In this document: piece by piece, positions 44,815 through 55,283 of the stretch
How positions within the stretch are numbered: the stretch's first letter is position 1
How the letters are laid out: every line of letters starts with the position of its first letter
Source of the DNA: Gloeothece verrucosa PCC 7822
Lineage (GTDB): Bacteria > Cyanobacteriota > Cyanobacteriia > Cyanobacteriales > Microcystaceae
DNA: 64,000 nt
Direction of reading: 5' to 3'
NCBI RefSeq assembly: GCF_000147335.1
Contig: NC_014501.1
Location: 62,001-126,000, forward strand
Notes under the pieces: generated by a model
What the model was told of the DNA's origin: nothing
What the model saw: only the letters and a program-made list of their open reading frames with translations
Databases searched by the model: none
Program-made: the position numbers and the translations under genes

Positions 44815-45520
44815 TTAAAATATTCCTTGAGCTTATTGAATTGATGTTTAGGCTGATAGGTTAAAATTTACCTCTTGTGTCTTCTTGACTTTGGTCTGGC
44901 GACTAGATGGGTCCATGCTGGCTCATCTCTTGAAAGATGCCAAAATTGCCAAAATGGGAATTTACCCTTGTGTTGGGGGCAAGTCCACCATGAGCAATTG
45001 TTAACGGGGTGAAACACAATGATCAAGAGATTCAGGGATCGGGGTAAAAATTAAAGGGTAAAGCGTCAAAATTTGTTTTTTCCCCTTACTCCTTTTCTTT
45101 TTCTTCCCTAGGACTAGAAATGTCTTCTACCCAAATCACAACTGCTATTCATTGCTGAAGACCCAGAGGAAACAGGGGCATTTATTCCCTAATGAGTTGG
45201 AGCTAACCACAAGGGTTGGCAAGAGCCTTTTTTCTACTAGGGATAGTTTGTTTAAGAGGGATTTTCTAGCTGACGGTGAAGTTGCAACTAGAAATGAGTG
45301 GTACTGTCAGGCCCTGAGTAACGGTTTCTATCTAGAAAATTTTTCCAAACCTCTCACAAGATATTCTGTTTGACAGATAGATTTCGTTGAGGTTTAACTC
45401 TTGTTAAGATAGGTACAATTTCTTAAGAATCTGTTCCTCGGGCTAGACATTGCACTTAATCCTTAATTTTATCAAAAAAAGTCTTTTCCTAGTTGGTATT
45501 ATCGCTACTAAAACGTTAAA
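44815..45520. other. 706-nt intergenic region
   Basis: No convincing gene. A 73-codon forward frame (45152-45373) needs a TTG start, has no ribosome-binding site and no recognisable features. A 22-codon reverse frame (ATG near 44916) is too short. The region separates divergent rnr and the Pro/Ser-rich protein gene and could contain leaders or a small RNA that I do not recognise. Confidence 0.35.
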
Positions 45521-46531
45521 GTGATTGATAGTAGTACGAAAGAACTGTTAATAAGTCACGCAACCTCAAGTTTATCCAAGCTTATGTTAAATCAATTCCG
45601 AACTCGTTATCCAAAAGGGTGTTTGATCAGTGAGTTACTCCTGATAGAACACGGCAAATATATCGTTAAAGCCTTGGTCCAAGTGGATGGAATAACCCTT
45701 TCCACAGGATTAGCCGCTTCTGAAACCCTTGAGCTTGCCGAAGATCAAGCCCGAATTAGAGCCTTAGCGGTTTTAAATCTGGATTCTATACCGATAGAGA
45801 AAGAGCCAGAAATTATAACACCACAGAAGGGCAAGGAGGCTTCTTTAGTCACCGACCTGAATTCGTTTGAATCAACTAAAATAGAGCCTACAGTGCCAGA
45901 ACCGGTGCAAGAAGTTGAGTTACCTCCTATCGTGGAACCACTACCGCCAAGAAAGCGAAGTGAATCTTCCTCTAATGGAGGGAAAAAGTCCCCAGCTAAA
46001 TTGACAACGGTAACAGAAAATACAGATTTATTGACCCCTTTAGCGACTGTTAGTGAATCATCGGTAGTGGAGGCCAACGGGTTAGAGTCATTAGATAATC
46101 AATCCTTGTCTCCCAAAACAGCTAGTGTTGAGGGCGTGGCAAAAACATCCTCAAAAGCGATAACCCCCCCAGATGAACTCCTCTCAGTAACCGAGGAGAG
46201 TGTCAACGAATTAAGCGCACCAGATTTATCACCGGTTGTAGAAACAGCCTTAAGCTTACCAGAGGAGGAGGAAATGGCGGTTGAAACTCCGGTGACACCT
46301 GAAGTGAGTGCCGCATCACCCCCTCCTGTGGAGTCAAAAGACAACAGTGCTGAACCTCTGGATTTTTCCGATATTATGGCCAGAAGCAACGCTCAACTGA
46401 AGCGTTTAGGGTGGACAACTGAAAAAGGACGTGACTATCTGCTCAAAACTTATGGCAAGAAATCACGTCACTTGTTAAATGATGAGGAATTGCTAGAGTT
46501 CCTTAACTATTTAGAAAGTTTGCCTAGTTAA
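45521..46531 (+). CDS. Conserved cyanobacterial protein with low-complexity linker
   Basis: 336 aa, GTG start. The N-terminal domain (1-90: LLISHATSSLSKLMLNQFRT, GLAASETLELAEDQARIRAL) looks like a small alpha/beta double-stranded-RNA-binding-like or processing domain. Residues about 95-285 are Pro/Ser/Glu-rich. The C-terminus (NAQLKRLGWTTEKGRDYLLK, RHLLNDEELLEFLNYLE) is a motif I have seen at the ends of cyanobacterial DNA-repair and single-strand-binding proteins. Function unknown. Confidence 0.65.
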   Translation: MIDSSTKELLISHATSSLSKLMLNQFRTRYPKGCLISELLLIEHGKYIVKALVQVDGITLSTGLAASETLELAEDQARIRALAVLNLDSIPIEKEPEIITPQKGKEASLVTDLNSFESTKIEPTVPEPVQEVELPPIVEPLPPRKRSESSSNGGKKSPAKLTTVTENTDLLTPLATVSESSVVEANGLESLDNQSLSPKTASVEGVAKTSSKAITPPDELLSVTEESVNELSAPDLSPVVETALSLPEEEEMAVETPVTPEVSAASPPPVESKDNSAEPLDFSDIMARSNAQLKRLGWTTEKGRDYLLKTYGKKSRHLLNDEELLEFLNYLESLPS

Positions 46532-46550
46532 ATCCAAAAATAGGTTGAGC

Positions 46551-46582
46551 GGATAAAAGGATTTTATCGTTACCTTTTATCC
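46551..46582. terminator. Bidirectional terminator
   Basis: GGATAAAAGG (46551-46560) pairs perfectly with CCTTTTATCC (46573-46582) around a 12-nt loop, between convergent genes. The A/T-rich stem provides U-runs on both strands. Confidence 0.7.
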
Positions 46583-46591
46583 CTTAATGCC

Positions 46592-47203
46592 CTATCCAAT
46601 GGCTACAGGAAGAGGATTAGAAGCTGAAGGACGGCGGTTAATCACTTGGTCAATTAACCCATAGTCTTTGGCTTCCTCAGCAGACATAAAAAAGTCTCGT
46701 TCGGTATCCTCAGCGATTTTTTCCAAAGGTTGACCGGTGCGGCTGGCAAGATGTTGATTGAGTAAACCTTTGAGATAGAGAATTTCTTTGGCCTGAATTT
46801 CAATATCAGTAGCTTGTCCTTGGGCCCCTCCTAGCGGTTGGTGGATCATGATACGGGAATTAGGCAGACTCATGCGCTTTCCTTTTGCACCAGCATTAAG
46901 AAGGAATGCGCCCATACTAGCAGCCAAGCCTATGCAAATGGTACAGACATCGGGGCGAATTTGATTCATGGTATCGAAGATCCCTAAACCTGCCGATACT
47001 GAACCCCCTGGGGAGTTGATATACAGGTAAATGTCTTTATCAGGGTCTTCAGATTCTAAAAAGAGTAACTGAGCTACGATTAGGTTGGCTAGATCGTTGG
47101 TGACTTCTTGTCCAAGAAACACGATCCGATCGCGCAGCAGTCGAGAATATATATCAAAAGCGCGTTCACCACGACCAGAAGTTTCTATTACGGTAGGAAT
47201 CAT
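46592..47203 (-). CDS. clpP: ATP-dependent Clp protease proteolytic subunit
   Basis: 203 aa. Catalytic Ser in [14 protein letters not shown], His in [13 protein letters not shown], Asp near [29 protein letters not shown] is the cyanobacterial ClpP1/P2 start. It forms the tetradecameric protease with ClpX/ClpC. Cyanobacteria have several clpP copies; this paralogue cannot be numbered reliably. No clpX is adjacent. Confidence 0.95.
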   Translation of the reverse strand: MIPTVIETSGRGERAFDIYSRLLRDRIVFLGQEVTNDLANLIVAQLLFLESEDPDKDIYLYINSPGGSVSAGLGIFDTMNQIRPDVCTICIGLAASMGAFLLNAGAKGKRMSLPNSRIMIHQPLGGAQGQATDIEIQAKEILYLKGLLNQHLASRTGQPLEKIAEDTERDFFMSAEEAKDYGLIDQVINRRPSASNPLPVAIG

Positions 47204-47446
47204 TGAGTCTCTATCCTCGGGTTTTAGTTAATATTGTAGCGAAATAGCGAGTAGGGAATGGCGAACAAAAAATTAGGGATATTCGGCTAACGAACGCCCA
47301 AAGTAATACCTAATTGCTTAAGCCATTTTCTATAAGCCATTACCAATTGCTCCGAAGGCAGAGGAACCTCTCTTAAAAGTTAGGCCTACCTTTCTATTCT
47401 AATTTTGTCGAACTTATAGAATCATCGAGCAGACCTAACCCAATTG

Positions 47447-48025
47447 TCATAGATTTTCGGATTTTTGATTTCTGGTTGTCACTAAAATCGATTCGATCTC
47501 GTCAAGGGCAGTTTCTAGGTTATCATTGACAATTTGCCAATCAAACTCTCCACTAGCTGCTATTTCTTCTTTTGCTCGTTCTAGGCGGCGTTCTATGACC
47601 GCTTCTGAATCTTTCGCTCGTTTTCGGAGACGATCCTCTAGTTCGCTCATTGACGGCGGCAAAATGAATATTTTTACAGCATGAGGAAAAGTTTGTTGAA
47701 TTTGTCTTGCTCCAAGCAATTCGATTTCTAGCAAAACATAATTCCCTTGGTGCAGTTGTTCTTCTACTGGTGTACGGGGAGTCCCATAATAATTGCCGGC
47801 ATATTCTGCCCATTCTAAAAACTTTTCAGCCTGAATCATGATTTCAAATTGCTCTTTACTAAAAAAGTAGTAGTCCTTTCCGTCCACTTCCCCTTCTCGG
47901 GGTGCCCGGGTCGTGGCAGAGACGGAAAGATACCATTCAGGATGACGTTCTAGAAGTAGCCGGACTAATGTTCCTTTTCCTACACCGCTTGGCCCTGTGA
48001 TAACAATTAATTGACCGAAATTCAT
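47447..48025 (-). CDS. gmk: Guanylate kinase
   Basis: 192 aa. P-loop [23 protein letters not shown]-binding [21 protein letters not shown] and lid [17 protein letters not shown]. Phosphorylates GMP to GDP. It lies 17 nt after the remA-like gene on the same strand, a pairing widely conserved in bacteria. Confidence 0.96.
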   Translation of the reverse strand: MNFGQLIVITGPSGVGKGTLVRLLLERHPEWYLSVSATTRAPREGEVDGKDYYFFSKEQFEIMIQAEKFLEWAEYAGNYYGTPRTPVEEQLHQGNYVLLEIELLGARQIQQTFPHAVKIFILPPSMSELEDRLRKRAKDSEAVIERRLERAKEEIAASGEFDWQIVNDNLETALDEIESILVTTRNQKSENL

Positions 48026-48042
48026 TGAAGTTTCTGTGACAG

Positions 48043-48309
48043 TTAGTTACTGTTACTTTGAACTTCTTTATTAACCACAAAACGATGGGCTACAGTTTCT
48101 GGCTGAATAGCAGAAAGAACAACATGACTCGAATCCGTAATAATTACTGCTCTGGTGCGGCGGCCATAGGTAGCATCAATTAACTGTCCTCGTTCCCGCG
48201 CATCACTGATGATCCGTTTAATGGGAGCGGACTCTGGGCTAACAATGGCGATGACTCGGTTGGCTGAAACAATGTTACCAAAACCAATATTGATAAGTTG
48301 AATATCCAT
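48043..48309 (-). CDS. RemA/DUF370-family DNA-binding protein
   Basis: 88 aa: [30 protein letters not shown] and [20 protein letters not shown] match the RemA family, which forms ring-shaped DNA-binding oligomers that regulate matrix genes in Bacillus. In cyanobacteria its targets are not established. It precedes gmk in a tight operon. Confidence 0.9.
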   Translation of the reverse strand: MDIQLINIGFGNIVSANRVIAIVSPESAPIKRIISDARERGQLIDATYGRRTRAVIITDSSHVVLSAIQPETVAHRFVVNKEVQSNSN

Positions 48310-48560
48310 GATAGATTTAGTCTTTGTTTTAGATGAAAGAATCGAAGAGATATACTTATTTAATAATATCGGTAAAAATCAAGCTTTACAACGATAACTC
48401 CTTTAAATTTTAGTTTTACTTCAGATTTCTCTCATATTTATCTTAAAATGGCCTGTCTTGTCTTCTACCCTAAGAGAGATAAGCAGATTGATTTCTCGCC
48501 TCATTAGAACAAGTAAGCTTGACAAAAACCCCTCAACCCCATGCCATTCAACCAATTTAA

Positions 48561-49154
48561 CTAAAGTTTTTCTCCACTGAGAATAAAAATTGGATCGACA
48601 GCCGCAAAAACTTGATGAATCCCTCGAGTTTCTAGGCGGTTAACCGAGGCTTGTACTACCTCTATATTACGGGTTTGTAATTCGGCTAATCCTTCAGAGA
48701 TCAGGTAGAGGGTTTCTAGATTAGCGGCTGTTGCTACTATTTTGCCTTGAGGTTTTAAATATTGCCATACACTTTTCATAATATCTTTAATAGGTCGTCC
48801 TCCTTCCAAACAAATACGATCAGGAGGGAGTCCGGCCAGTTCATTGAGACAGTCTGGAGCATTTCCTTGATACACATCTACATTCTTGACCTCAAAACGA
48901 GCGCAGTTACGACGAATTAAATTGGCCACTTCTTCATCTCGTTCTACAGCAATAATTTTGCTATTAGGACATAATAAACCAATTTCTATGGGAATAGTCC
49001 CTGTTCCAGCCCCTATATCCCATATCACAGAATTTTCTTCCATCTGTAAAGCGGATATCATTAACAATCGAACTTCTCGTTTACTCAGGGGGATGCCGGG
49101 TAAGCGCTCAAAAAGGTGATCGGGAATACCAGGAGTCTTAAAATTCCAAAGCAT
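48561..49154 (-). CDS. cbiT: CbiT-type cobalt-precorrin methyltransferase
   Basis: 197 aa. SAM-binding VIWDIGAGTGTIPIEIGLLC and acidic loop AVERDEEVANLIRRN. The N-terminal GIPDHLFERLPGIPLSKREV is the CbiT signature. It catalyses C15 methylation and decarboxylation in cobalamin synthesis. It lies 40 nt downstream of the decarboxylase gene on the same strand. No other cobalamin genes are in the window. Confidence 0.9.
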   Translation of the reverse strand: MLWNFKTPGIPDHLFERLPGIPLSKREVRLLMISALQMEENSVIWDIGAGTGTIPIEIGLLCPNSKIIAVERDEEVANLIRRNCARFEVKNVDVYQGNAPDCLNELAGLPPDRICLEGGRPIKDIMKSVWQYLKPQGKIVATAANLETLYLISEGLAELQTRNIEVVQASVNRLETRGIHQVFAAVDPIFILSGEKL

Positions 49155-49194
49155 AAATAAAAATAATAAATTTTGAGTTAAATTATCAAAAAAA

Positions 49195-50688
49195 TCAGGG
49201 TCGGAGAATTTTTAAGGTCGCAAGGGTTGGATCGCTGCAACCTGTAATCATGGCCCCACTAGCTACAACTTGCTGTAAATAAGTAATGGCTTGAGGGTTA
49301 ATCATTTCTCCTGGCATTAATACCGGAATTCCAGGAGGATAAGGACAGACTAATTCAGCACTAATATAACCAATCGTCTGATGGATTGCTCGAGTTTCTC
49401 TAGGTAAAAAGAAAGCTTCTCTCGGAGAAAGACTTTGAGTCGGTATCGGAGAAGGGGAGAGGAAAACTGGACTAGGGGGACGAACTGGTGCCCTCCTATC
49501 ATCCACAACAGCATCGGCAGCGATAGTTTTTAAAGCTTGAACTAATTTATTAATATCATCTTCGGTATTGCCAAAAGTAATAATAAAGGTTAGATGATGA
49601 AGCATCGGCAATTCTGCCGTAACCCCCATTTGTTGATGTAAAATTTCATCAACTTCATAGCCAGTTAAACCCAGTGGAGAGACATTAACCGTTAATCTCG
49701 TTTGGTCCAACCATCTAAACCCAGGAAGCGGTTCCTCTAATTCCAAGACGGATAACCCCGGAATTTGAGCGATTTGACTTCTGGCTACCTGCGCTAATTG
49801 TAAAGTTTTTGTCAACAGTTGTTGACCTTCTAGAGCCATTTGTTGTCTAGCCGCATCCAGAGAAGCTAACAGTAAATAGCTAGGGCTGGAAGTTTGTAGC
49901 AATTGTAAAGCTTGATTAATGCGGTCCGCCTCAACTCGTTGCCCTTGGAGATGGAGCATAGAGGATTGAGTCAAAGAACCTAAAACTTTATGAGTCGATT
50001 GTATGACCAGATCAGCCCCTAGCGAAAGGGCACTAGGCGGCAAATGAGGGTGAAAGGAAAAATGTCCGCCGTGAGCTTCATCCACCAACAAAGGAAGATG
50101 ATACTGTCGAGTCAGGGAAATAATCGCCTCTAGGTCACCACAGATCCCCTGATAAGTGGGATAAACTATCATGACTGCCTTGGCATCAGGATTCTGTTTT
50201 AAGGCAGTTTCCAAAGAGGATGGTGTAATGCTATAGGCAAGATCTTCATTTGAGTTGTATGCTGGATTTAGGAAAATAGGAACCGCGCCAGAAAGCATCA
50301 AGCCAGCGATCGCTGATTGATGAATATTGCGAGGTAGAATAATCTTATCCCCAGTTTGACAAGTCGCCAAAATTGCTGCGATTATCCCACAAGTTGAACC
50401 ATTCACCAAAAACCAGGTTTTTTTTGCCCCAAACGCTTCGGCGGCCAGGGATTGGGCTTGAGCAATGACTCCTTCTGGGGCAAATAAATGATCTAGTTCG
50501 GGTAACTCGGGCAGATCAGCACTAAAAACTAAATATCCTAGTAAATTAGCTAAATTTGTAGCAATTCCTTGTCCTCGCTTATGTCCAGGAGTATAAAAAG
50601 CCGCATCCGGTTGACCCGCTAACAAGGCTAAAGTCTCAAGTAAAGGGGCTTGACTTTGGGACTTAAAAAAAGAATCTGTAGATTTCAT
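49195..50688 (-). CDS. Orn/Lys/Arg decarboxylase family protein
   Basis: 497 aa PLP enzyme. FYTPGHKRGQG is the N-terminal signature, LVDEAHGGHFSFHP and the PLP lysine in QSTHKVLGSLTQSSML define the active site, and the C-terminal domain has PPGIPVLMPGE. Amino acid substrate (arginine, lysine or ornithine) cannot be assigned; polyamine synthesis is likely. It is somewhat shorter than arginine decarboxylases of E. coli. Same strand as cbiT. Confidence 0.9.
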   Translation of the reverse strand: MKSTDSFFKSQSQAPLLETLALLAGQPDAAFYTPGHKRGQGIATNLANLLGYLVFSADLPELPELDHLFAPEGVIAQAQSLAAEAFGAKKTWFLVNGSTCGIIAAILATCQTGDKIILPRNIHQSAIAGLMLSGAVPIFLNPAYNSNEDLAYSITPSSLETALKQNPDAKAVMIVYPTYQGICGDLEAIISLTRQYHLPLLVDEAHGGHFSFHPHLPPSALSLGADLVIQSTHKVLGSLTQSSMLHLQGQRVEADRINQALQLLQTSSPSYLLLASLDAARQQMALEGQQLLTKTLQLAQVARSQIAQIPGLSVLELEEPLPGFRWLDQTRLTVNVSPLGLTGYEVDEILHQQMGVTAELPMLHHLTFIITFGNTEDDINKLVQALKTIAADAVVDDRRAPVRPPSPVFLSPSPIPTQSLSPREAFFLPRETRAIHQTIGYISAELVCPYPPGIPVLMPGEMINPQAITYLQQVVASGAMITGCSDPTLATLKILRP

Positions 50689-50764
50689 GGGTTTACTGAA
50701 AGATGTTTATTGTGCTTATCCTATTTTTGCTTTGATCATAAATTCTTTATAAAAGTCAAGTGTT

Positions 50765-51481
50765 ATGATTTTGAAGTCTCCTAAAAACAAAATTATGGTC
50801 GTTGATGATGATGCGGCTGTTCGGAATTTAATTTCTCGTTTCTTTAGTTATAACAATTATGAAACGGAAACAGCAGCAGATGCTAAAACAGCCCGGGGAC
50901 TGTTTCAAAAATTCCAGCCAGATCTGGTAATTTTGGATGTAAATTTACCGGATGAAAGCGGCTTTAAATTATGCCAAGAAATTCGCAAAACCGGAGTAAT
51001 CGTATTAATGTTAACTTGTATGACGGATACGAATTATGTTTTAGAAGGATTTGAAAAAGGCGCGGATGATTATCTAACTAAGCCATTTGACTTAGAAATT
51101 CTCAAGGCTAAAGTAGGAGCATTATTTAAACGAAGATCATTAACCCAACCCTATGCAGATACTTTGCAGAATCGCCTAATTTTTAATGAGTTAATGATTG
51201 ATGTAGAAAAATGTGAAGTGACGCTGAATAATAACCCTGTTGCTTTAACAACTTTAGAATACGATTTATTATATTTTCTAGCGACTCATCCTAATCGGGT
51301 TTGGGACCGTGCAGAACTGATTACATCGGTTTGGAGCGATGATAATGAACAAGAAAAGGCTGAACGGAAGGTAGATGTTCACATAGGGCAGATTCGCAAA
51401 AAAATTGGAGACCTTGACGGAAAATTAATTAAAACGGTGCGAGGAAAGGGCTATATGTTTGAGTCGCCTGCGCTAGAATGA
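50765..51481 (+). CDS. OmpR/PhoB-type response regulator
   Basis: 238 aa. The receiver domain (1-120) has the acidic pair VVDDDAAV, phosphoacceptor Asp in LVILDVNLPDESG and Lys in DYLTKPFD. The C-terminal winged helix (about 135-235) ends IGQIRKKIGDLDGKLIKTVRGKGYMF. No histidine kinase is near, so this is an orphan regulator. It is divergent from the decarboxylase gene. Confidence 0.93.
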   Translation: MILKSPKNKIMVVDDDAAVRNLISRFFSYNNYETETAADAKTARGLFQKFQPDLVILDVNLPDESGFKLCQEIRKTGVIVLMLTCMTDTNYVLEGFEKGADDYLTKPFDLEILKAKVGALFKRRSLTQPYADTLQNRLIFNELMIDVEKCEVTLNNNPVALTTLEYDLLYFLATHPNRVWDRAELITSVWSDDNEQEKAERKVDVHIGQIRKKIGDLDGKLIKTVRGKGYMFESPALE

Positions 51482-51695
51482 ATTCTATTAGATGGCAGAC
51501 ATTTTTAAGTAAAGAGTGTTGAACAAAAATGTTGAGCGCAGTCCCCATCCATAACATCAGAGAAAGTTCCATATCTATAGAATTCAAGTAAAATAAATGT
51601 TAATCTTTGATAAGGCTTTCTTAATCTTCCTAACTCTTTTGACTAGAGAGCGGAATTTGTTCGGCACCCCAATCAATTAAATAAACATTCCTCCT

Positions 51696-52583
51696 ATGCC
51701 TTGGACTCGTATTATTAGTGCCATTATTGCTATTGCTTTTGCTCTAGGGATAATCATCATCGGAGGATGGTATTTTACCCTCGGCATTTGTCTGTTAGTT
51801 TTTCTAGCACAATTAGAGTATTTTCGCCTAGTTAGGGCAAAAGGGATGGCACCGGCTGCCAAGACGACCTTGGTTGTCTCCCAGTTACTTCTAATTACTG
51901 CTACGATTGCGCCCTCTTTAACCGATGCAGTATTTCCTTTAGCCGGGGCGCTAATTTGTTTTTATTTACTATTTCAGCCAAAAATAGCGACTATTGCTGA
52001 TATTTCAACTTCGGTACTAGGTTTGTTTTACGGAGGTTATCTACCGAGTTATTGGGTTAGGTTGCGAGTGGGATTTGCTCAGGCAACGACTCCCTTAGAA
52101 ATTGCCAATAGTAATTTACCCTTGATGGGTTATTGGCCGCCCTCGTGGACTCATCTTAAATTATTGCCTTCTGCTTTAACCGTAACTTTTCTCGCTTTTG
52201 GCTGTATTTGGGCGGCAGATATTGGGGCTTATGTCATGGGTAAATGGTTCGGACGCACCCGGTTGTCGGAAATTAGTCCTAAGAAGACGGTAGAAGGAGC
52301 GATTTTTGGCATTATCGGCAGCATTCTGGTAGCAGAATGGGGAGCGTGGTATTTAGAGTGGCCTTACTGGGAAATTACCGGTTTATTATTAGGACTATTG
52401 ATCGGCATCGTCAGTCTATTAGGAGACTTAACCGAGTCGATGATGAAACGAGATGCAGGAGTTAAGGACTCAGGACAGTTAATTCCAGGTCATGGAGGAA
52501 TTTTAGACCGTACGGATAGTTATGTTTTTACGGCTCCTTTGGTGTATTATTTTGTGACGTTGTTGTTACCTTTACTGAATTGA
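51696..52583 (+). CDS. cdsA: Phosphatidate cytidylyltransferase
   Basis: 295 aa with about eight membrane helices. The signature near the C-terminus is SLLGDLTESMMKRDAGVKDS followed by IPGHGGILDRTDS. It makes CDP-diacylglycerol for phosphatidylglycerol synthesis. AACATTCCTCCT precedes the ATG. Convergent with lnt. Confidence 0.95.
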   Translation: MPWTRIISAIIAIAFALGIIIIGGWYFTLGICLLVFLAQLEYFRLVRAKGMAPAAKTTLVVSQLLLITATIAPSLTDAVFPLAGALICFYLLFQPKIATIADISTSVLGLFYGGYLPSYWVRLRVGFAQATTPLEIANSNLPLMGYWPPSWTHLKLLPSALTVTFLAFGCIWAADIGAYVMGKWFGRTRLSEISPKKTVEGAIFGIIGSILVAEWGAWYLEWPYWEITGLLLGLLIGIVSLLGDLTESMMKRDAGVKDSGQLIPGHGGILDRTDSYVFTAPLVYYFVTLLLPLLN

Positions 52584-52607
52584 GAAGGCCAGGCAATTAA
52601 CTTCTAA

Positions 52608-54200
52608 TTAATGATTTCTAATCATAAACCCGTTAACTAATCCTATAGTAATTGCCAAAATAACGACAATTTTTGTCAACCAATCTCCCCATGTCACATA
52701 TAAGGTTTTTGTCTGCTGTCGATAAATGATATCTGAATGAATCTCATAAGTATTAATGTCAGAAATCCATAACGTTCTACCTTTAGGATCGACAATCGCC
52801 GAATAACCCGTATTAGTCGCTCTTGCCGCCCATCGATCGGTTTCAACGGCTCTCATTACGTCTTGAGCATGATGTTGAGCGGGCATGGTTTGACTATAAT
52901 GGGCATTATTAGAAGCCGTAATGATAAATTCTCCTCCAAGTGCGGCTTGGCGGCGGAAATGCTCAGAAAAAGCTGACTCATAACAAATCCCTACAATGGC
53001 ACGACCAAAAGGAGTATCAAAAATTTGGTCAGATTTTCCTCTAGCTAAATGAGCATCTAGAGGAGACAATCGATTGATGAAGCCCCCTAAAATTTCTTCA
53101 AAAGGAATATATTCTCCTAAAGGAACTAACTTAACTTTATCATAGCGGCTAAAGAGTGTTCCTGTTCCGGTCACGGTAAATAAACTATTAGTAAAACTGG
53201 TTCCTTGTTGCCCAAAAGCTCCTAACCATGTTGGGACTTTTTTATCTAAAATAGCTCGATAAAAAGAACTAAAATTAACAATATCCTTCCAGAAAAAAGG
53301 CAAAGCTGTTTCAGGAGTTAAGATAATATCAACTTTTTCATCTGCCAAAGCCTTATAACCTTTTGTATAACCCTCAATAGCTTTTTTCCATCCTTGAGGA
53401 TAAAGTTTAATTTGATTAGGAATATTGCCTTGAATAAGGCCAACTTTAATGGCTGTATTTGGGGTTTTTACCAGAGGGCGATTATAGAGAAAAAACCCGG
53501 TTAGGTGTAAAATAAAAATGATCGCTATCGGTAAACTTAATAAAGCAAAAGTTTTTTGATAATTAACAAATTTATTATTTAACCCTGCCAATAAAATTTC
53601 AGCAAATAAACCATTAACCGCAACAATTGAAGCGGTAATTGTGGAACTTCCCGATAACTGACCTAATTGTAAAATCAAAAGATTATGAGGACTTTGAGTA
53701 TAAGATAGAGAAGTCCACCACAAATCCCCTTGACTCCATAAACTTTCTAAGCCGCACCATAAAGCGACCCCCATTAAAACTCTTAACCATTTAATTTTTA
53801 AATGTAAATTTATCCAGGTCATTCCCATTGACCAAACCCCCACTAAAATCGCTCCCCAAAAAGTAATAAAAAACCAACAAAAAAGAGCAATAGCAAGACT
53901 AGCCAACCAAGGCACTCCCATCCAAGTCATCGGATGAACTCCTGTAATCCAAGATAAAGCTAATCCATGATAACCGCACCCCCAAACGAAACCAAGAATA
54001 AAACTTTCTTGAAAATCATGTCTTTTAAAAATATCTTCTTCTTGGCGATCTTTGCGCCGGAGTGGAAGCGAAAAAAGCAAAAACCAAAGAGGAGCAAGAG
54101 AAACCCAAGCCAAAAACCAAGCAGACACAGGAGCCGGAGTCAACCCCATTAAGATACCGCTCCCGAAAGCGATGAAAATTTTCCTCATTTTTTTGTTCAT
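52608..54200 (-). CDS. lnt: Apolipoprotein N-acyltransferase
   Basis: 530 aa. N-terminal membrane helices (about 1-230) followed by a nitrilase-like domain with the Glu-Lys-Cys triad: TPETALPFFW, KVKLVPLGEYIPFEE and VGICYESAFSEHF. It adds the third acyl chain to lipoproteins in the membrane, acting on proteins such as the BON and DUF3153 lipoproteins here. Convergent with cdsA. Confidence 0.94.
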   Translation of the reverse strand: MNKKMRKIFIAFGSGILMGLTPAPVSAWFLAWVSLAPLWFLLFSLPLRRKDRQEEDIFKRHDFQESFILGFVWGCGYHGLALSWITGVHPMTWMGVPWLASLAIALFCWFFITFWGAILVGVWSMGMTWINLHLKIKWLRVLMGVALWCGLESLWSQGDLWWTSLSYTQSPHNLLILQLGQLSGSSTITASIVAVNGLFAEILLAGLNNKFVNYQKTFALLSLPIAIIFILHLTGFFLYNRPLVKTPNTAIKVGLIQGNIPNQIKLYPQGWKKAIEGYTKGYKALADEKVDIILTPETALPFFWKDIVNFSSFYRAILDKKVPTWLGAFGQQGTSFTNSLFTVTGTGTLFSRYDKVKLVPLGEYIPFEEILGGFINRLSPLDAHLARGKSDQIFDTPFGRAIVGICYESAFSEHFRRQAALGGEFIITASNNAHYSQTMPAQHHAQDVMRAVETDRWAARATNTGYSAIVDPKGRTLWISDINTYEIHSDIIYRQQTKTLYVTWGDWLTKIVVILAITIGLVNGFMIRNH

Positions 54201-54239
54201 TTTTAGCTAAACTAAAATCAAATCATAAAATACAAAAAT

Positions 54240-55106
54240 ATGAATAAATATTATATTACCTGTGAGGATTCAGGCGGAAGTCATAAAATGGCCTATACCC
54301 AATGGGGGAAAGAAGACAATCAAAATATTCTGATTTGTGTACATGGCTTAACCCGAAACGGAAGAGACTTTGACTTTTTAGCTCAAGCATTAGAAAAAGA
54401 TTATTGTATAATTTGTCCTGATATTGTAGGCAGAGGAGAAAGTGATTGGTTAACCGAGGCAAAAGATTATAATTTAATAGTTTATGCTCAAGATATTTTA
54501 AGGTTAATCAAACATTTAAATGCTACCCAAGTAGATTGGTTAGGGACATCGATGGGAGGATTAATTGGCATGGCAATTGCATCTCAAGCAGAGTCTCCTA
54601 TCCGTCGTTTAATCATTAATGATGTAGGCGCATTTATTCCTGAAAAAGCCATGCAACGAATTGCCGGCTATTTACTCAAAGAAAAACCGGATTTTCCGGA
54701 TTTAGTGGCGGCTGAAATTTATATCCGAGATACTTATAAACCCTTTGGCAATTTGACGGATGAACAGTGGCAACATTTGACTCAATATAGTGTTAAAACT
54801 TTACCTAGCGGCGGTTATCGTTTAAATTACGATCCTCAAATATCTTATCCTTATCAAAATATTCCGATAAATTCTATCAAAGCACAAGAGTTTTGGCCTT
54901 GGTGGGAAAAAATTTCTTGTCCAATTTTATTATTATATGGTCAAGAGTCGGATTTATTATTGCCGGATACGATTACTCAAATGAAAGAAATTAATCCCCA
55001 GATGAGTCTTGTTACTTTGCCTTATGTTGGTCATGCGCCGGCCTTGATGAGTGATGAACAAATTAAGGTGATTGAGAATTGGTTAGCTCAAACCTCTGGA
55101 GTATGA
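54240..55106 (+). CDS. Alpha/beta-hydrolase fold protein
   Basis: 288 aa. Oxyanion strand ILICVHGLTRNGRDFD, nucleophile elbow GTSMGG, Asp in LLLYGQESDLLLPD and catalytic His in PYVGHAPALMSD. Typical of proteobacterial and cyanobacterial hydrolases of unknown substrate. Divergent from lnt, separated by only 39 nt. Confidence 0.85.
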   Translation: MNKYYITCEDSGGSHKMAYTQWGKEDNQNILICVHGLTRNGRDFDFLAQALEKDYCIICPDIVGRGESDWLTEAKDYNLIVYAQDILRLIKHLNATQVDWLGTSMGGLIGMAIASQAESPIRRLIINDVGAFIPEKAMQRIAGYLLKEKPDFPDLVAAEIYIRDTYKPFGNLTDEQWQHLTQYSVKTLPSGGYRLNYDPQISYPYQNIPINSIKAQEFWPWWEKISCPILLLYGQESDLLLPDTITQMKEINPQMSLVTLPYVGHAPALMSDEQIKVIENWLAQTSGV

Positions 55107-55283
55107 TTAATAGACTTCTTGCTTTTATTCGGGAAAAGGGGAAAGGTTTGATTCTTTAGTCGTTTTCTTCAAAAATGATGATTTGTGCAAGAGGTCTAAT
55201 GTGATGATTTGATGGACTAGGATTTTTTTAGATGATAGTCTTAATCATTTTATTAATCCTAATCATTGTCATTAATCCACTAA

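Noticed and set aside
45152..45373. Forward 73-codon ORF
   Set aside because: TTG start, no ribosome-binding site, no recognisable composition or motif.
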